Shown: piece after piece, positions 14,868 through 22,459 of the stretch | Layout of the letters: every line of letters starts with the position of its first letter | Numbering within the stretch: position 1 is the stretch's first letter | Translations under genes and position numbers: made by a program | Source of the DNA: UBA2730 sp022793235 | GTDB taxonomy: Bacteria > Bacillota_I > Bacilli_A > RF39 > UBA660 | DNA length: 24,780 bases | Direction: 5' to 3' | NCBI GenBank assembly: GCA_949745755.1 | Contig: CATJZL010000128.1 | Location: 1-24,780 of the forward strand | Notes under the pieces: model-generated | The model's database searches: none | The model's input: only the letters and a program-made list of their open reading frames with translations | Told to the model about the DNA's origin: nothing

Positions 14868-16145
14868 TTATTCCTTATATTCAAAATAAAAATCAAGTAT
14901 ACGAACCATATCGCCCTCTTTAGCACCCATTTTTTCAAGTTCAGAATCAATTCCCATTCTAGTAAGACGCTTAGCAAAACGACGAGCCCCTTCCTCGCTA
15001 GAAAACTTAGTCATTTTAAATAATTTTTCTATCTCAGAGCCACGAATTACAAAATCCTCCCCTTCTTTACTAATAGTATAAGGTTTCTCATTTTTAAATT
15101 TATAAAGAACATGCGACTCCATTTCCTCTTCCTCAAATAACTGTTCTTCAGGCATATTCTGTAATATTTTTGCCAAATAATCAATGATTTCCTCAACACC
15201 TTTTTTTGTATAAGCACTCATTTCAAAAATTTTAATACTTTCATCAAGTTGATCTCTAAATTTTTCTAAATTATGAGAAGCACCTTCTACATCCATCTTA
15301 TTAGCCAGAATAATCATTGGTTTCTTCAAAAGTTTTTTATTAAAATTTTCAAGCTCCTTATTAATTAAAAGAAAATCTTCATAAGGATCCCGTCCCTCTG
15401 TACCAGCCATATCTATAACATGTGCAATAACTTTTGTTCTTTCAATATGTTTTAAGAACTTATCTCCTAGTCCCTCTCCAAGACTAGCATTTTCAATTAA
15501 TCCTGGAAGATCGGCTAAAACAAAACTATAACCATCTCTACTCTTAGAAACTCCCAAATTAGGAACAAGAGTAGTAAAATGATAGGCAGCAATCTTTGGA
15601 TGTGCACGACTTACAACAGAAATAAAAGTACTCTTACCAACACTTGGAAGTCCTACAAGCCCCACATCAGCAAGCATCTTCACTTCTACTTTAATTTCCT
15701 TTTCTTCACCAGGTTCACCATTTTCAGCAAAATCAGGAGCAGTATTTGTCTGTGTTTTAAAAGCAGTATTTCCTCTACCACCACGTCCACCATGACAAAC
15801 TATAAAAGAATCACCCTTATATTTTAGATCACAAATTACAAGATTAGTATCCATATCTGTAACAACAGTACCAAGAGGAACCTTAATAATCACATCTCCA
15901 GCATTTTTTCCATGTCTATTTTTTCCCTCTCCATTTTCACCTTTTTTACCACGAATAAGCTTTTGATATCTTAAATCAAGCAAAGTATGAAGACCCTCAT
16001 CAACTTGAAAAACAATATTAGAACCATGTCCTCCATTTCCTCCAAAAGGGCCTCCCATTTCTACATATTTTTCACGACGAAAAGCACAACAACCATCTCC
16101 ACCACTTCCAGCTACGACCTTTATTACAACCTCATCTACAAACAT
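14868..16145 (-). CDS. obgE: GTPase ObgE/CgtA
   Basis: Ribosome-associated GTPase for late 50S assembly and stress control. The glycine-rich Obg domain (1 to about 158) includes GGDGCCAFRREKYVEMGGPF and GGRGGRGNTAF. The G domain has GLPSVGKST (G1), the HFTTLVPNLG switch, DLPGLI (G3), NKMD (G4) and a SAYT G5 stretch. A C-terminal OCT domain (about 345-425) is present (GARRFAKRLTRMGIDSELEK). ATG 16145 follows AGAAAGGAATGAAG, 14 bases after the preceding 638-aa gene, so they form one transcript. The dead kinase gene abuts its stop. Confidence 0.98.
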   Translation of the reverse strand: MFVDEVVIKVVAGSGGDGCCAFRREKYVEMGGPFGGNGGHGSNIVFQVDEGLHTLLDLRYQKLIRGKKGENGEGKNRHGKNAGDVIIKVPLGTVVTDMDTNLVICDLKYKGDSFIVCHGGRGGRGNTAFKTQTNTAPDFAENGEPGEEKEIKVEVKMLADVGLVGLPSVGKSTFISVVSRAHPKIAAYHFTTLVPNLGVSKSRDGYSFVLADLPGLIENASLGEGLGDKFLKHIERTKVIAHVIDMAGTEGRDPYEDFLLINKELENFNKKLLKKPMIILANKMDVEGASHNLEKFRDQLDESIKIFEMSAYTKKGVEEIIDYLAKILQNMPEEQLFEEEEMESHVLYKFKNEKPYTISKEGEDFVIRGSEIEKLFKMTKFSSEEGARRFAKRLTRMGIDSELEKMGAKEGDMVRILDFYFEYKE

Positions 16146-16159
16146 AACTTCATTCCTTT

Positions 16160-18076
16160 CTATTCACTTTTCTTTACATACACTTTTGAACGTTCCTCAT
16201 TTCGAATGGCAAAGTCTCTTTTTTCTACTAAAGGTTTCATGATATGATCAACCTTCTTTTGAATAGAATAAACAACTTGCATCTGCTTTTCATTTAATAA
16301 CTTAGGAACACCTTCCATATTCTCATATTTCTTAATATAAATTCCTACTCGATCAGGAGCTTGTAGTATTTTCTTTTTAGTAAGAACCTCTACATCAAAA
16401 ATTCTTATGTTATCTCCACCTAAATATTGTTTTAATAAAGTAATAGCACATAAAACATCACCATCACAATTATTTTCTATTCGAATACTAACATCATCCT
16501 CACAAACAGTTAATCCAATCAATGGTTCTTTTATTAAACCACATTTTTTATAGGTAAGATAAGAGAATAAAACACTTGTCATTTCATCAAAAGCTTGTAT
16601 CAAGTTAGAAATCTTATTTCTACGATTTTTATCTGCTTCCTCTAACAATTGATATTCCCGATCATATTCTTCTGCTGTCTTAAATCGCAAATCAGTAATT
16701 TTATTTTTTGGTAAGGCTTTGTTATAAAGATAAACAGAAGTCTCTATCATACTTTTCATATTTACATAAGCATTTTGTAAATACTGATTTTTTACATTTA
16801 AACTTTTCTTATCACTCGCAACCCTAAACTCTTTCTGATACACTTCACTATCCTTTTCACGACCATAAATATAATTTAATGTAATTTTATTTCCAAGAAC
16901 ACCATATTCATATTCAAAATCTTCAGTCTGATAAATTAACCCTTCTTCCTGATATGTAACAAGAAGAGTCAAATTCCTACCTGTATTTCTACATTGTTCC
17001 ACACTTTCTTTACCCATAAGAAGAAGATTACTAGAATAAATATGACTTGCAAGAATAATATCGTAATCCCCTAAATGTTTTCCAACATATTTTGCTAAAC
17101 TAAAATTATTATCTTCTTGAAAGGTAATATTTAAACCCAACTCCTTAGCAAGAAGATTTCGATCATCACCAATATAACTAGAATCCAAATATAATATTTT
17201 CAAATCACTTTTCTTTACAGGTAAAGAAATTCTCTTTGCCTGTTCATAAGCCATATAATCTAGATATTGTCTATAAATTTTACCTTTCTTCTCCATCACA
17301 TGATTGATAAAAGCATTTTCAACTATCTTATCAAAAAGTTTAAAATATGAATCTGATTTTTCCTCCCAATTTCTACTATATTCTGAATCAAATAAATGTG
17401 TAGAATAAAAAGTATTCTCAAAAAGATCATCCACAAGAATGGAAACAGAAAGAACTTTTCCATCCTGACATAAATTATGAATTGTATTGTCTAATTCTAT
17501 TTTTCCATAGGAATAAATAGTTCGTATACTTTGACTTCCAAATATAATAATTTGATATTTTTCTAACTGTTTTTTATTCTTTTTAAAATAAGAATCCGCT
17601 AAAATAATAGATTTAAAAGAATCTATATTTTTAAAACCATATTCTTGCATCATTTTATATTCTTCTTTTCTATCAGAAAAAAATAAAACATTCGCTTTTT
17701 TTAAAACATCTTCTTTATTTTTTAATAATAAATAGTTCTTACTTTTTCTAAAATCGTTCTCATTAAAAAATTTTAAATATCTACTCACACAATTTCCAGC
17801 TACATTCAAAAATTTTTCCAAAACAGTAAGACCTTCTTTTTCTATAAAATCATCTAAAAAAACGCCATCTCTTAAAGTAATTATAGCATCCTCATGGACC
17901 TGCACATACTGTCCTATATTGGGAAAATGATACCATAAGCCAGTTAAATTCGCCCTACTTTTTATTCTAAAATCCTGCAACAACAAATTAAAATCAACAG
18001 AGTCAAGAAAATCAAACTTAGTTAATAATCCTGCAATAATTTGTTCAAATGTTATGTCTTCATTATATTTACTCAT
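16160..18076 (-). CDS. Uncharacterised 638-aa protein cotranscribed with obgE
   Basis: Not recognised. No signal peptide or membrane segment is evident, so it is probably cytoplasmic. Rossmann- or receiver-like alternation of hydrophobic strands and helices appears twice: around residues 120-190 (ANVLFFSDRKEEYKMM ... YQIIIFGSQSI) and 290-360 (LKILYLDSSYIGDDRNLLAK ... YDIILASHIYSSN). A charged helical stretch (about 480-515) precedes a C-terminal domain with LIGLTVCEDDVSIRIE and QAPDRVGIYIKKY. ATG 18076 follows AGAGGAGGC; an extended -10 lies upstream, which excludes the in-frame ATG at 18100. It occupies the place between rpmA and obgE where B. subtilis has spo0B, but I see no histidine-kinase or phosphotransfer motif resembling Spo0B. 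Confidence 0.7.
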   Translation of the reverse strand: MSKYNEDITFEQIIAGLLTKFDFLDSVDFNLLLQDFRIKSRANLTGLWYHFPNIGQYVQVHEDAIITLRDGVFLDDFIEKEGLTVLEKFLNVAGNCVSRYLKFFNENDFRKSKNYLLLKNKEDVLKKANVLFFSDRKEEYKMMQEYGFKNIDSFKSIILADSYFKKNKKQLEKYQIIIFGSQSIRTIYSYGKIELDNTIHNLCQDGKVLSVSILVDDLFENTFYSTHLFDSEYSRNWEEKSDSYFKLFDKIVENAFINHVMEKKGKIYRQYLDYMAYEQAKRISLPVKKSDLKILYLDSSYIGDDRNLLAKELGLNITFQEDNNFSLAKYVGKHLGDYDIILASHIYSSNLLLMGKESVEQCRNTGRNLTLLVTYQEEGLIYQTEDFEYEYGVLGNKITLNYIYGREKDSEVYQKEFRVASDKKSLNVKNQYLQNAYVNMKSMIETSVYLYNKALPKNKITDLRFKTAEEYDREYQLLEEADKNRRNKISNLIQAFDEMTSVLFSYLTYKKCGLIKEPLIGLTVCEDDVSIRIENNCDGDVLCAITLLKQYLGGDNIRIFDVEVLTKKKILQAPDRVGIYIKKYENMEGVPKLLNEKQMQVVYSIQKKVDHIMKPLVEKRDFAIRNEERSKVYVKKSE

Positions 18077-18101
18077 AAGAGCCTCCTCTTTCTTATACAT
18101 T

Positions 18102-18110
18102 AGTATAACA
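18102..18110 (-). promoter_or_regulatory. Extended -10 promoter of the 638-aa gene-obgE operon
   Basis: TGTTATACT on the minus strand (18110-18102) is a TGn extended -10. No good -35 hexamer is seen 17 bases upstream (TTATTC at best). The predicted start is about 20 bases before the ATG at 18076. Confidence 0.5.
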
Positions 18111-18128
18111 TAATTTTATTTTAAGAAT

Positions 18129-18164
18129 AAATAAAAAATACTATATAAATAAAAAATACTATAT
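18129..18164. repeat. 18-bp perfect tandem duplication
   Basis: AAATAAAAAATACTATAT occurs twice in direct succession (18129-18146 and 18147-18164), upstream of the extended -10 of the 638-aa gene. Low-complexity and probably a replication-slippage product. Confidence 0.8.
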
Positions 18165-18222
18165 AAATAAATTTATTGATTTTTCTCTTCATTTATAGCT
18201 AATAACGAATTTAAAAAATCAA

Positions 18223-18541
18223 ATGAACAACAAAAGAAAAATTTTTTCGTAACGTAAATAGTAGTTTTACACTTTATAAAAAATATAACTTCATAATAAG
18301 TATTTCTGATTTAGATATCACTTTAATACATAATTTAGAGAATACAAGAAAAAAATCATTTAAAGTACTAAAAGAAATACTTGCTTCTTTACCAAATGAA
18401 CTTGCAACACAACTTTTTGATATTATAAAAAATACAAACTCTACTTTTTATGAATCTTACCAAGAAATATGTGATACTCCAATAAAAGAAACTTTTAAAA
18501 AAAGTACCGAAATAATTGATAAAATAAAAGTAAAAAAATAG
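18223..18541 (+). pseudogene. Plus-strand gene remnant of unknown family, frameshifted
   Basis: Found in the 489-base gap between the 638-aa gene and rpmA; it is the only coding-like sequence on the plus strand. A frame with no start codon runs from 18227 to TAG at 18539-18541 (104 codons) and encodes a helical, Lys-rich sequence: FIISISDLDITLIHNLENTR, then KKSFKVLKEILASLPNELAT, QLFDIIKNTNSTFYESYQEI and a lysine tail. An ATG at 18223 lies one base out of frame (MNNKRKIFS then TAA); removing one base from the A5T6 tract near 18236-18247 would join them. No family recognised. A terminator hairpin overlaps its stop. The amino-acid-like composition and terminator argue for a real gene that has decayed, though a contingency tract is possible. 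Confidence 0.5.
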
Positions 18542-18568
18542 TATACCTACAAAGTATGCTATTTTCTT
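18537..18568 (+). terminator. Terminator of the plus-strand remnant
   Basis: AATAGTATAC, a seven-base loop, then GTATGCTATT (one mismatch) followed by TTCTT on the plus strand. It covers the stop codon of the remnant and converges on the rpmA terminator. Confidence 0.55.
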
Positions 18569-18570
18569 AT

Positions 18571-18591
18571 AAAAAAAAGCCTAATAGGCTT
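18571..18591 (-). terminator. Terminator of the rplU-prp-rpmA operon
   Basis: Minus-strand hairpin AAGCCT-ATT-AGGCTT followed by eight T. The stem begins within the rpmA stop codon. Confidence 0.85.
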
Positions 18592-18883
18592 AAGCTTCCA
18601 CTTCATATACAGAAACTTGTTTCTTATCTCTTCCTAAACGTTCAAAGCGTACTATACCATCAATCGTTGCATACAACGTATCATCATTTCCACGTCTCAC
18701 ATTTTTACCTGGGAATATTTTAGTTCCTCTTTGACGATATAGAATAGAACCAGCTGTAATTCTTTGTCCATCTCCTACTTTGCTACCTAATCTACGTCCA
18801 GCAGAGTCACGTCCATTAGATGTAGAACCTTGTCCTTTATGGTGAGCAAATAATTGGATATTTAACTTCAAAAATTCCATCAT
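18590..18883 (-). CDS. rpmA: 50S ribosomal protein L27 (with cleavable N-terminus)
   Basis: L27, whose N-terminus reaches the peptidyl-transferase centre. The body shows HHKGQGSTSNGRDSAGRRLG and IDGIVRFERLGRDKKQVSVY. Like other Bacillota L27 proteins it has an N-terminal extension, here MMEFLKLNIQLFA before HHKGQG; the LNIQLFA stretch matches the site cut by the protease Prp, whose gene is immediately upstream. ATG 18883 or the following ATG 18880 are both possible after AAGGAGGATGA. Last gene of the operon. Confidence 0.97.
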   Translation of the reverse strand: MMEFLKLNIQLFAHHKGQGSTSNGRDSAGRRLGSKVGDGQRITAGSILYRQRGTKIFPGKNVRRGNDDTLYATIDGIVRFERLGRDKKQVSVYEVEA

Positions 18884-18893
18884 TTCATCCTCC

Positions 18894-19196
18894 TTACTTT
18901 ACTTGTATATTTTCTGGATAACTCTTCTCTAATTCCATTAACATATTCAACATATTTTGAATAAGAGTTTGTGTATAATAATCATCACAAATAGAATGTA
19001 TAGTAACATTTCCCTCTTCTACACAATATTTTAAGCTATCTTTTTTTAGTAATAAAATTCCATTTATACTTGTAGTCACTATACTACTTACTGCACTACA
19101 TACAATATCTTTACCATATTCATCATGCATTGCATGCCCTACTACAAAAATAGAATCATAAATATTACGTTTTTTTACAACACGCACTTTAATCAT
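18894..19196 (-). CDS. prp: Ribosomal-processing cysteine protease Prp (YsxB family)
   Basis: A 100-aa cysteine protease that trims the N-terminal extension of L27. The catalytic His is in VVGHAMHDEYGKDIVCSAVS and the catalytic Cys in the same stretch (DIVCSAVS); spacing between them matches the family. It lies between rplU and rpmA exactly as in B. subtilis and S. aureus, and its predicted substrate is the next gene. ATG 19196 is 2 bases after the rplU stop. Confidence 0.95.
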   Translation of the reverse strand: MIKVRVVKKRNIYDSIFVVGHAMHDEYGKDIVCSAVSSIVTTSINGILLLKKDSLKYCVEEGNVTIHSICDDYYTQTLIQNMLNMLMELEKSYPENIQVK

Positions 19197-19198
19197 AA

Positions 19199-19501
19199 CT
19201 AACCATTAATTTTTGTAATTTTAATTTTTGTATAAGGTTGTCTATGACCTTGCGTTTTACGATTAGCTCTTGATTTACTTTTATATTTAAATACTCTAAT
19301 CTTTTTTTGTTTACCGTTCTTTAAAACTTCTCCACTAACAGTAACTCCTGTAAGGTAAGGATTTCCTACTTTATTATCAAGCATTAATACTTGTTCAAAA
19401 GTAACAGTATCGCCTTCAGTAGCATTTAGCTTTTCTACAAAAATTTCACTACCTTCGGAAACATAATACTGCTTACCACCAACTTTAACAACAGCGTTCA
19501 T
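19199..19501 (-). CDS. rplU: 50S ribosomal protein L21
   Basis: L21, a 23S rRNA-binding protein. Diagnostic stretches are VVKVGGKQYYVSEGSEI, VEKLNATEGDTVTFEQVLML and the basic C-terminus KSKSRANRKTQGHRQPYTKI. ATG 19501 follows AAAGGAGGTAAAGT. First gene of rplU-prp-rpmA, preceded by a structured leader and a near-consensus promoter. Confidence 0.98.
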   Translation of the reverse strand: MNAVVKVGGKQYYVSEGSEIFVEKLNATEGDTVTFEQVLMLDNKVGNPYLTGVTVSGEVLKNGKQKKIRVFKYKSKSRANRKTQGHRQPYTKIKITKING

Positions 19502-19596
19502 ACTTTACCTCCTTTTTTTAATCTTAAGACTCGCTTTTAAGGTACTAAAATTAGTTTACAACCTATTCAATGCGGTTTGAAGATGAGGCTTCAAAC
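19502..19596 (-). ncRNA. L21-type leader of the rplU operon
   Basis: About 95 bases of 5' leader between the predicted transcription start and rplU. It begins with a perfect 8-bp hairpin, GTTTGAAG / CTTCAAAC (19596-19575), followed by CCGCATTGAATAGGTTGT and further pairing potential before the Shine-Dalgarno. Position and opening hairpin fit the Bacillota L21 leader class, thought to mediate feedback by a ribosomal protein. Assignment is by context; I could not run a covariance model. Confidence 0.55.
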
Positions 19597-19602
19597 ACCT
19601 AG

Positions 19603-19631
19603 ATTCTAACATATATTCTATTGCATGTCAA
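19603..19631 (-). promoter_or_regulatory. Near-consensus sigma-A promoter of the rplU operon
   Basis: On the minus strand, TTGACA (19631-19626), a 17-base spacer, then TAGAAT (19608-19603) with a TGT in front (extended -10). The -35 lies inside the last codons of the 145-aa gene (TTT GAC ATG CAA TAG), so coding and promoter sequence overlap. Confidence 0.85.
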
Positions 19632-20055
19632 ACGATTTCAAATAAATATTGATCTTTTGTAAAGAACGTTTTCCAATCTCTTCCCCCAAATATTCTTTTT
19701 CTCGAAAGTTTTCAATAGCAAAAGAATTTAAAATATCTACTCTCTTTACTCTTCTAGAAGAAGTATAAAAAACCTTATAAACAGGTCTATCTTTAATTTG
19801 TAAAAAAGGCTTCATAAATTCCTCTCCACCTCCATAAAAGTAATCACAAGTTTCTACCTCTTCTAAATGTCTAACATTCGCAAGATTAGGATAATACTCA
19901 CGCATAGTAGAAGATAACATACCAATATAAGTATCTAAAAAATGACGTCTCTTATATAACATATATAAATGCTCATCAGAAGAAGTATCCACAATCCTAT
20001 ATTGCTCTTCCTTACTAATAGGTATTAAAATCAAAAAAAATGTATCTTTATCCAT
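19618..20055 (-). CDS. Hypothetical protein, 145 aa
   Basis: Not recognised. A mixed alpha/beta, soluble-looking protein beginning MDKDTFFLILIPISKEEQYR, with a GGGEEF turn and a basic stretch (TSSRRVKRVD). No membrane segment, signal peptide or cysteine cluster beyond a single Cys. ATG 20055 follows TTAGGAGGAATAT. The tspO terminator is upstream, so it starts its own transcript; its last codons contain the -35 of the rplU promoter. Transcript read-through into rplU is possible because no terminator lies between them. Confidence 0.65.
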   Translation of the reverse strand: MDKDTFFLILIPISKEEQYRIVDTSSDEHLYMLYKRRHFLDTYIGMLSSTMREYYPNLANVRHLEEVETCDYFYGGGEEFMKPFLQIKDRPVYKVFYTSSRRVKRVDILNSFAIENFREKEYLGEEIGKRSLQKINIYLKSFDMQ

Positions 20056-20104
20056 ATATTCCTCCTAAACAATTGTATGTCTTAATAACAATTTTTAGCC
20101 AAAG

Positions 20105-20130
20105 AAAAAATTATCTTAATCTGATAATTT
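20105..20130 (-). terminator. Intrinsic terminator after tspO
   Basis: Minus-strand hairpin AAATTATC-7 bases-GATAATTT running into TTTTTTC, at the tspO stop. Confidence 0.65.
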
Positions 20131-20587
20131 ATCCATTAAAATAATAAATATAAAAGTTTAAATAACTAGCAAATAAAAGCCATAATAAATAAGGTATATT
20201 GATATAAAATGTAATTTTTCGAATAAAATAAAACTTATACAATAAAATACACACCAAAAAAAGCAAAAAAATAAGCCAAATAAAAGCAAAAAGAAACCAT
20301 TTAAAATAAAAAAATATAGGTACCCATAAAGAATTTACAATAAGTTGAAAATAATAAAGAAAAATTGCACTTTTTTTATCAGGAGAAGAACTCTCTTCTA
20401 TTAAATATAAACTAATACCCATAACCAGATATAAGAAACTCCACACAATGGGAAAAACAAAAGAAGGAACAGAAAAAGGCTTAATCAAATGATCATAAAA
20501 ATAAGTATCAATAGTAAAAAGAAACAAATTACCAATCAAAAAAGTAATAAAAATATCAAATAAAAGCCTTTTATAATTTATTTGCAT
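20129..20587 (-). CDS. tspO: TspO/MBR family membrane protein
   Basis: A 152-aa integral membrane protein with five hydrophobic segments. The family pattern is visible: P-F-x-VPSFVFPIVWSFLYLVMGIS (the PPxxxFxxVWxxLYxxMG region), a Glu-containing loop, NSLWVPIFF, and the C-terminal PYLLWLLFASYLNFYIY. TspO proteins bind porphyrins and related ligands and are linked to stress responses; the ligand here is unknown. It follows the superoxide dismutase gene on the same strand with a 51-base gap, so a shared oxidative-stress context is plausible. ATG 20587 follows GGGTGAATTTGT. Confidence 0.9.
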   Translation of the reverse strand: MQINYKRLLFDIFITFLIGNLFLFTIDTYFYDHLIKPFSVPSFVFPIVWSFLYLVMGISLYLIEESSSPDKKSAIFLYYFQLIVNSLWVPIFFYFKWFLFAFIWLIFLLFLVCILLYKFYFIRKITFYINIPYLLWLLFASYLNFYIYYFNG

Positions 20588-20638
20588 ACAAATTCACCCA
20601 TTATTATTTTATGGTAATGGAATAATTCTATACTTATT

Positions 20639-21250
20639 TTACTCTTTTTTTATCTGTTGTGCATACTCCTTATTAGCATAACTAAAATCTGCTATTTTAA
20701 AAAATTGATTTAAATATTCTCCTTTTTCATTCTTATAATTTAAATAATAAGCATGTTCCCACATATCAATAGTAAACAAAGGAACACTTTTATCAAATAA
20801 AGGACTTTCTTGATTACTTCTATTTTTTAATACTAAATCACCATGATTATATTCCAAAAAAGTATATCCAGATCCTTTTAAGGAAAGAGCCATTTGAATA
20901 TAGGCTTTATAAAATTCCTCTAAACTTCCATATTTTTCTACTATAGCCTTTAAAAGAAAAGAACTAGGTCCTTGATACTCTTTACTCATACACTTGAAAT
21001 ACAAATTATGATTTAATACACCACCTAAATGAAATAAAATATCTTCTTTTCTCTTAAATTCATAAAAATCAATATTACTAGCAAGTTTTTCTATTGATAC
21101 ATCAAAAGAAAAACCTTCTTCACTCAACAACTGATTTAAAGTATCTAAATATTTCTTAGCATGTTTATTATAATGAATACCCATTGTATGTGTATCAATA
21201 TAAGGTTCCAAATCCTGATATAAATAATGTAATTCATCTAATCTATACAT
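20639..21250 (-). CDS. sod: Divergent Fe/Mn superoxide dismutase
   Basis: Converts superoxide to hydrogen peroxide and oxygen. Metal ligands are recognisable: His26 in MGIHYNKHAKKYLDTL, a His in GVLNHNLYF, and Asp and His in FTIDMWEHAYYLNY. Length (203 aa) is normal. It is divergent at usually conserved aromatic sites: GSGYTFL where GSGWAWL is common, and FFKIADFSY where FWNVVNW is common, so the Trp residues around the active site are mostly Phe or Tyr. Metal choice cannot be decided. ATG 21250 follows AGAGGTGTTTT; DUF1653 lies 44 bases upstream and may share the transcript. Confidence 0.9.
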   Translation of the reverse strand: MYRLDELHYLYQDLEPYIDTHTMGIHYNKHAKKYLDTLNQLLSEEGFSFDVSIEKLASNIDFYEFKRKEDILFHLGGVLNHNLYFKCMSKEYQGPSSFLLKAIVEKYGSLEEFYKAYIQMALSLKGSGYTFLEYNHGDLVLKNRSNQESPLFDKSVPLFTIDMWEHAYYLNYKNEKGEYLNQFFKIADFSYANKEYAQQIKKE

Positions 21251-21294
21251 AAAACACCTCTAATTTATTTTATACTTAATAAACAAAAAATATT

Positions 21295-21519
21295 CTATCT
21301 CTTACTTTCTATCTCTTGTAATAAAAAACGTTTAACTTGATTATTTTTATTAACATCATCTATAAATAACTCATAAGGTCGAACCCATAAGGGTCCGTTT
21401 TCATACAATCCCCTATAAATAACCATTTTTTCCATTGTCTCACTATTCGTAGCAATATCAATAACAATATAATAATCACCCTTATAATGTCTATAAACTC
21501 TATTTTTCTCAACTTCCAT
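21295..21519 (-). CDS. DUF1653 domain protein
   Basis: A 74-aa single-domain protein matching DUF1653: VYRHYKGDYYIVIDIATNSE, then METMVIYRGLY-type strand (MEKMVIYRGLYENG) and PLWVRPYELFIDDV. The family is a small beta-rich domain of unknown function. ATG 21519 follows TTAGGAGGTAAGAAT. It is probably cotranscribed with the superoxide dismutase gene. The 146 bases upstream (21520-21665) hold no gene and no terminator or promoter that I can call. Confidence 0.85.
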   Translation of the reverse strand: MEVEKNRVYRHYKGDYYIVIDIATNSETMEKMVIYRGLYENGPLWVRPYELFIDDVNKNNQVKRFLLQEIESKR

Positions 21520-21665
21520 ATTCTTACCTCCTAATATAAATATGCCATATAAAATTCAAAATATCAAGATTTGATTTTCACCCTAAATAACCAATCTTAA
21601 ATAATAAACACTACTTTAATTTATCACTTTTCACCTTTATTAAATTTAATTTTTTGCCACTTTAT

Positions 21666-22394
21666 CTACATAAAATAAATTGGATTTTCTACTTGTTGAC
21701 CACATTCCATTATAAGACTATCTATTTTTTCCTTATTCATGATAAACTGATCAAATCCCATCTCTTTTAAAATATAATAAGACTCAATTATACTCTCAGG
21801 AACCTTTTCATAAGACATCCATCCAAGTTGTGGATAAACAATTATTCTTTGAATATCACCTAAAACAACAGAAACAGTGTAACGAAGTTCTTTAAAAGTC
21901 TTATATTTTAGTTTCTGATAAAAAGTATCAAAAGTAAGCTCTGGATAAGTAATCATAATTTTTTTATTCTGAAATATATTTATAGCAGTTAAATAAGTTC
22001 GTCTTGTAGATAAAGCATTATGCACAATCAAAATTTTATCACAGAAAACCGAATTTTTCTCTAATACTCTCAAAGAATATCTAAAATTATCCCCTGTATT
22101 AGTAGCCTCATCCTCTACTAAAATATCCTCTTCTTGTACCCCTTCATCCATCGCTACATTTTTAAAAACAAAAGCTTCAGGCATTGAAAATTGTCCTTTT
22201 GTTCCATAACCACCTGTAAAAAGAATCTTAGAAGCATATCCATCTTTAAAAAGAGAAGCACATTTTTTAGGAACATTCACATCCAAACAGCCACAACCAA
22301 TTATAATATCACACCTTTCTAAAGATTGATTTATAACCATATAATCATATACTCTTTTCAAATGTTCCTTAAATTTTATTATATCAATATTCAT
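21666..22394 (-). CDS. YdcF-like protein, DUF218
   Basis: A DUF218/YdcF family member with the three usual blocks: DIIIGCGCLDVNVPKKCASL, KILFTGGYGTKGQ, and the acidic LVEDEATNTGDNFRYS stretch, followed by KILIVHNALSTRRTYLTA. The family has a Rossmann-like fold; some members act in envelope metabolism, but the activity here is unknown. No N-terminal membrane anchor remains once the start is placed at ATG 22394, which has AAGGAG 6 bases upstream; the longer frame from 22478 overlaps the upstream gene and a promoter, and is unlikely. 242 aa. Confidence 0.85.
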   Translation of the reverse strand: MNIDIIKFKEHLKRVYDYMVINQSLERCDIIIGCGCLDVNVPKKCASLFKDGYASKILFTGGYGTKGQFSMPEAFVFKNVAMDEGVQEEDILVEDEATNTGDNFRYSLRVLEKNSVFCDKILIVHNALSTRRTYLTAINIFQNKKIMITYPELTFDTFYQKLKYKTFKELRYTVSVVLGDIQRIIVYPQLGWMSYEKVPESIIESYYILKEMGFDQFIMNKEKIDSLIMECGQQVENPIYFM

Positions 22395-22422
22395 ATACAT
22401 CTCCTTATTTTCTATAATAACA

Positions 22423-22450
22423 ATTATATAATAAGAAAGAAAAAAATCAA
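22423..22450 (-). promoter_or_regulatory. Promoter of the YdcF-like gene
   Basis: On the minus strand, TTGATT (22450-22445), a 16-base spacer, then TATAAT (22428-22423). A short hairpin CTCTT-AGT-AAGAG (22466-22454) at the stop of the upstream gene may be a weak terminator overlapping this promoter. Confidence 0.6.
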
Positions 22451-22459
22451 ATACTCTTA

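Noticed and set aside
21520..21665. Promoter or terminator in the gap between the YdcF-like gene and DUF1653
   Set aside because: TTGATA- and TATATT-like hexamers occur but with 15- or 19-base spacing, and no hairpin with a T-run is convincing.
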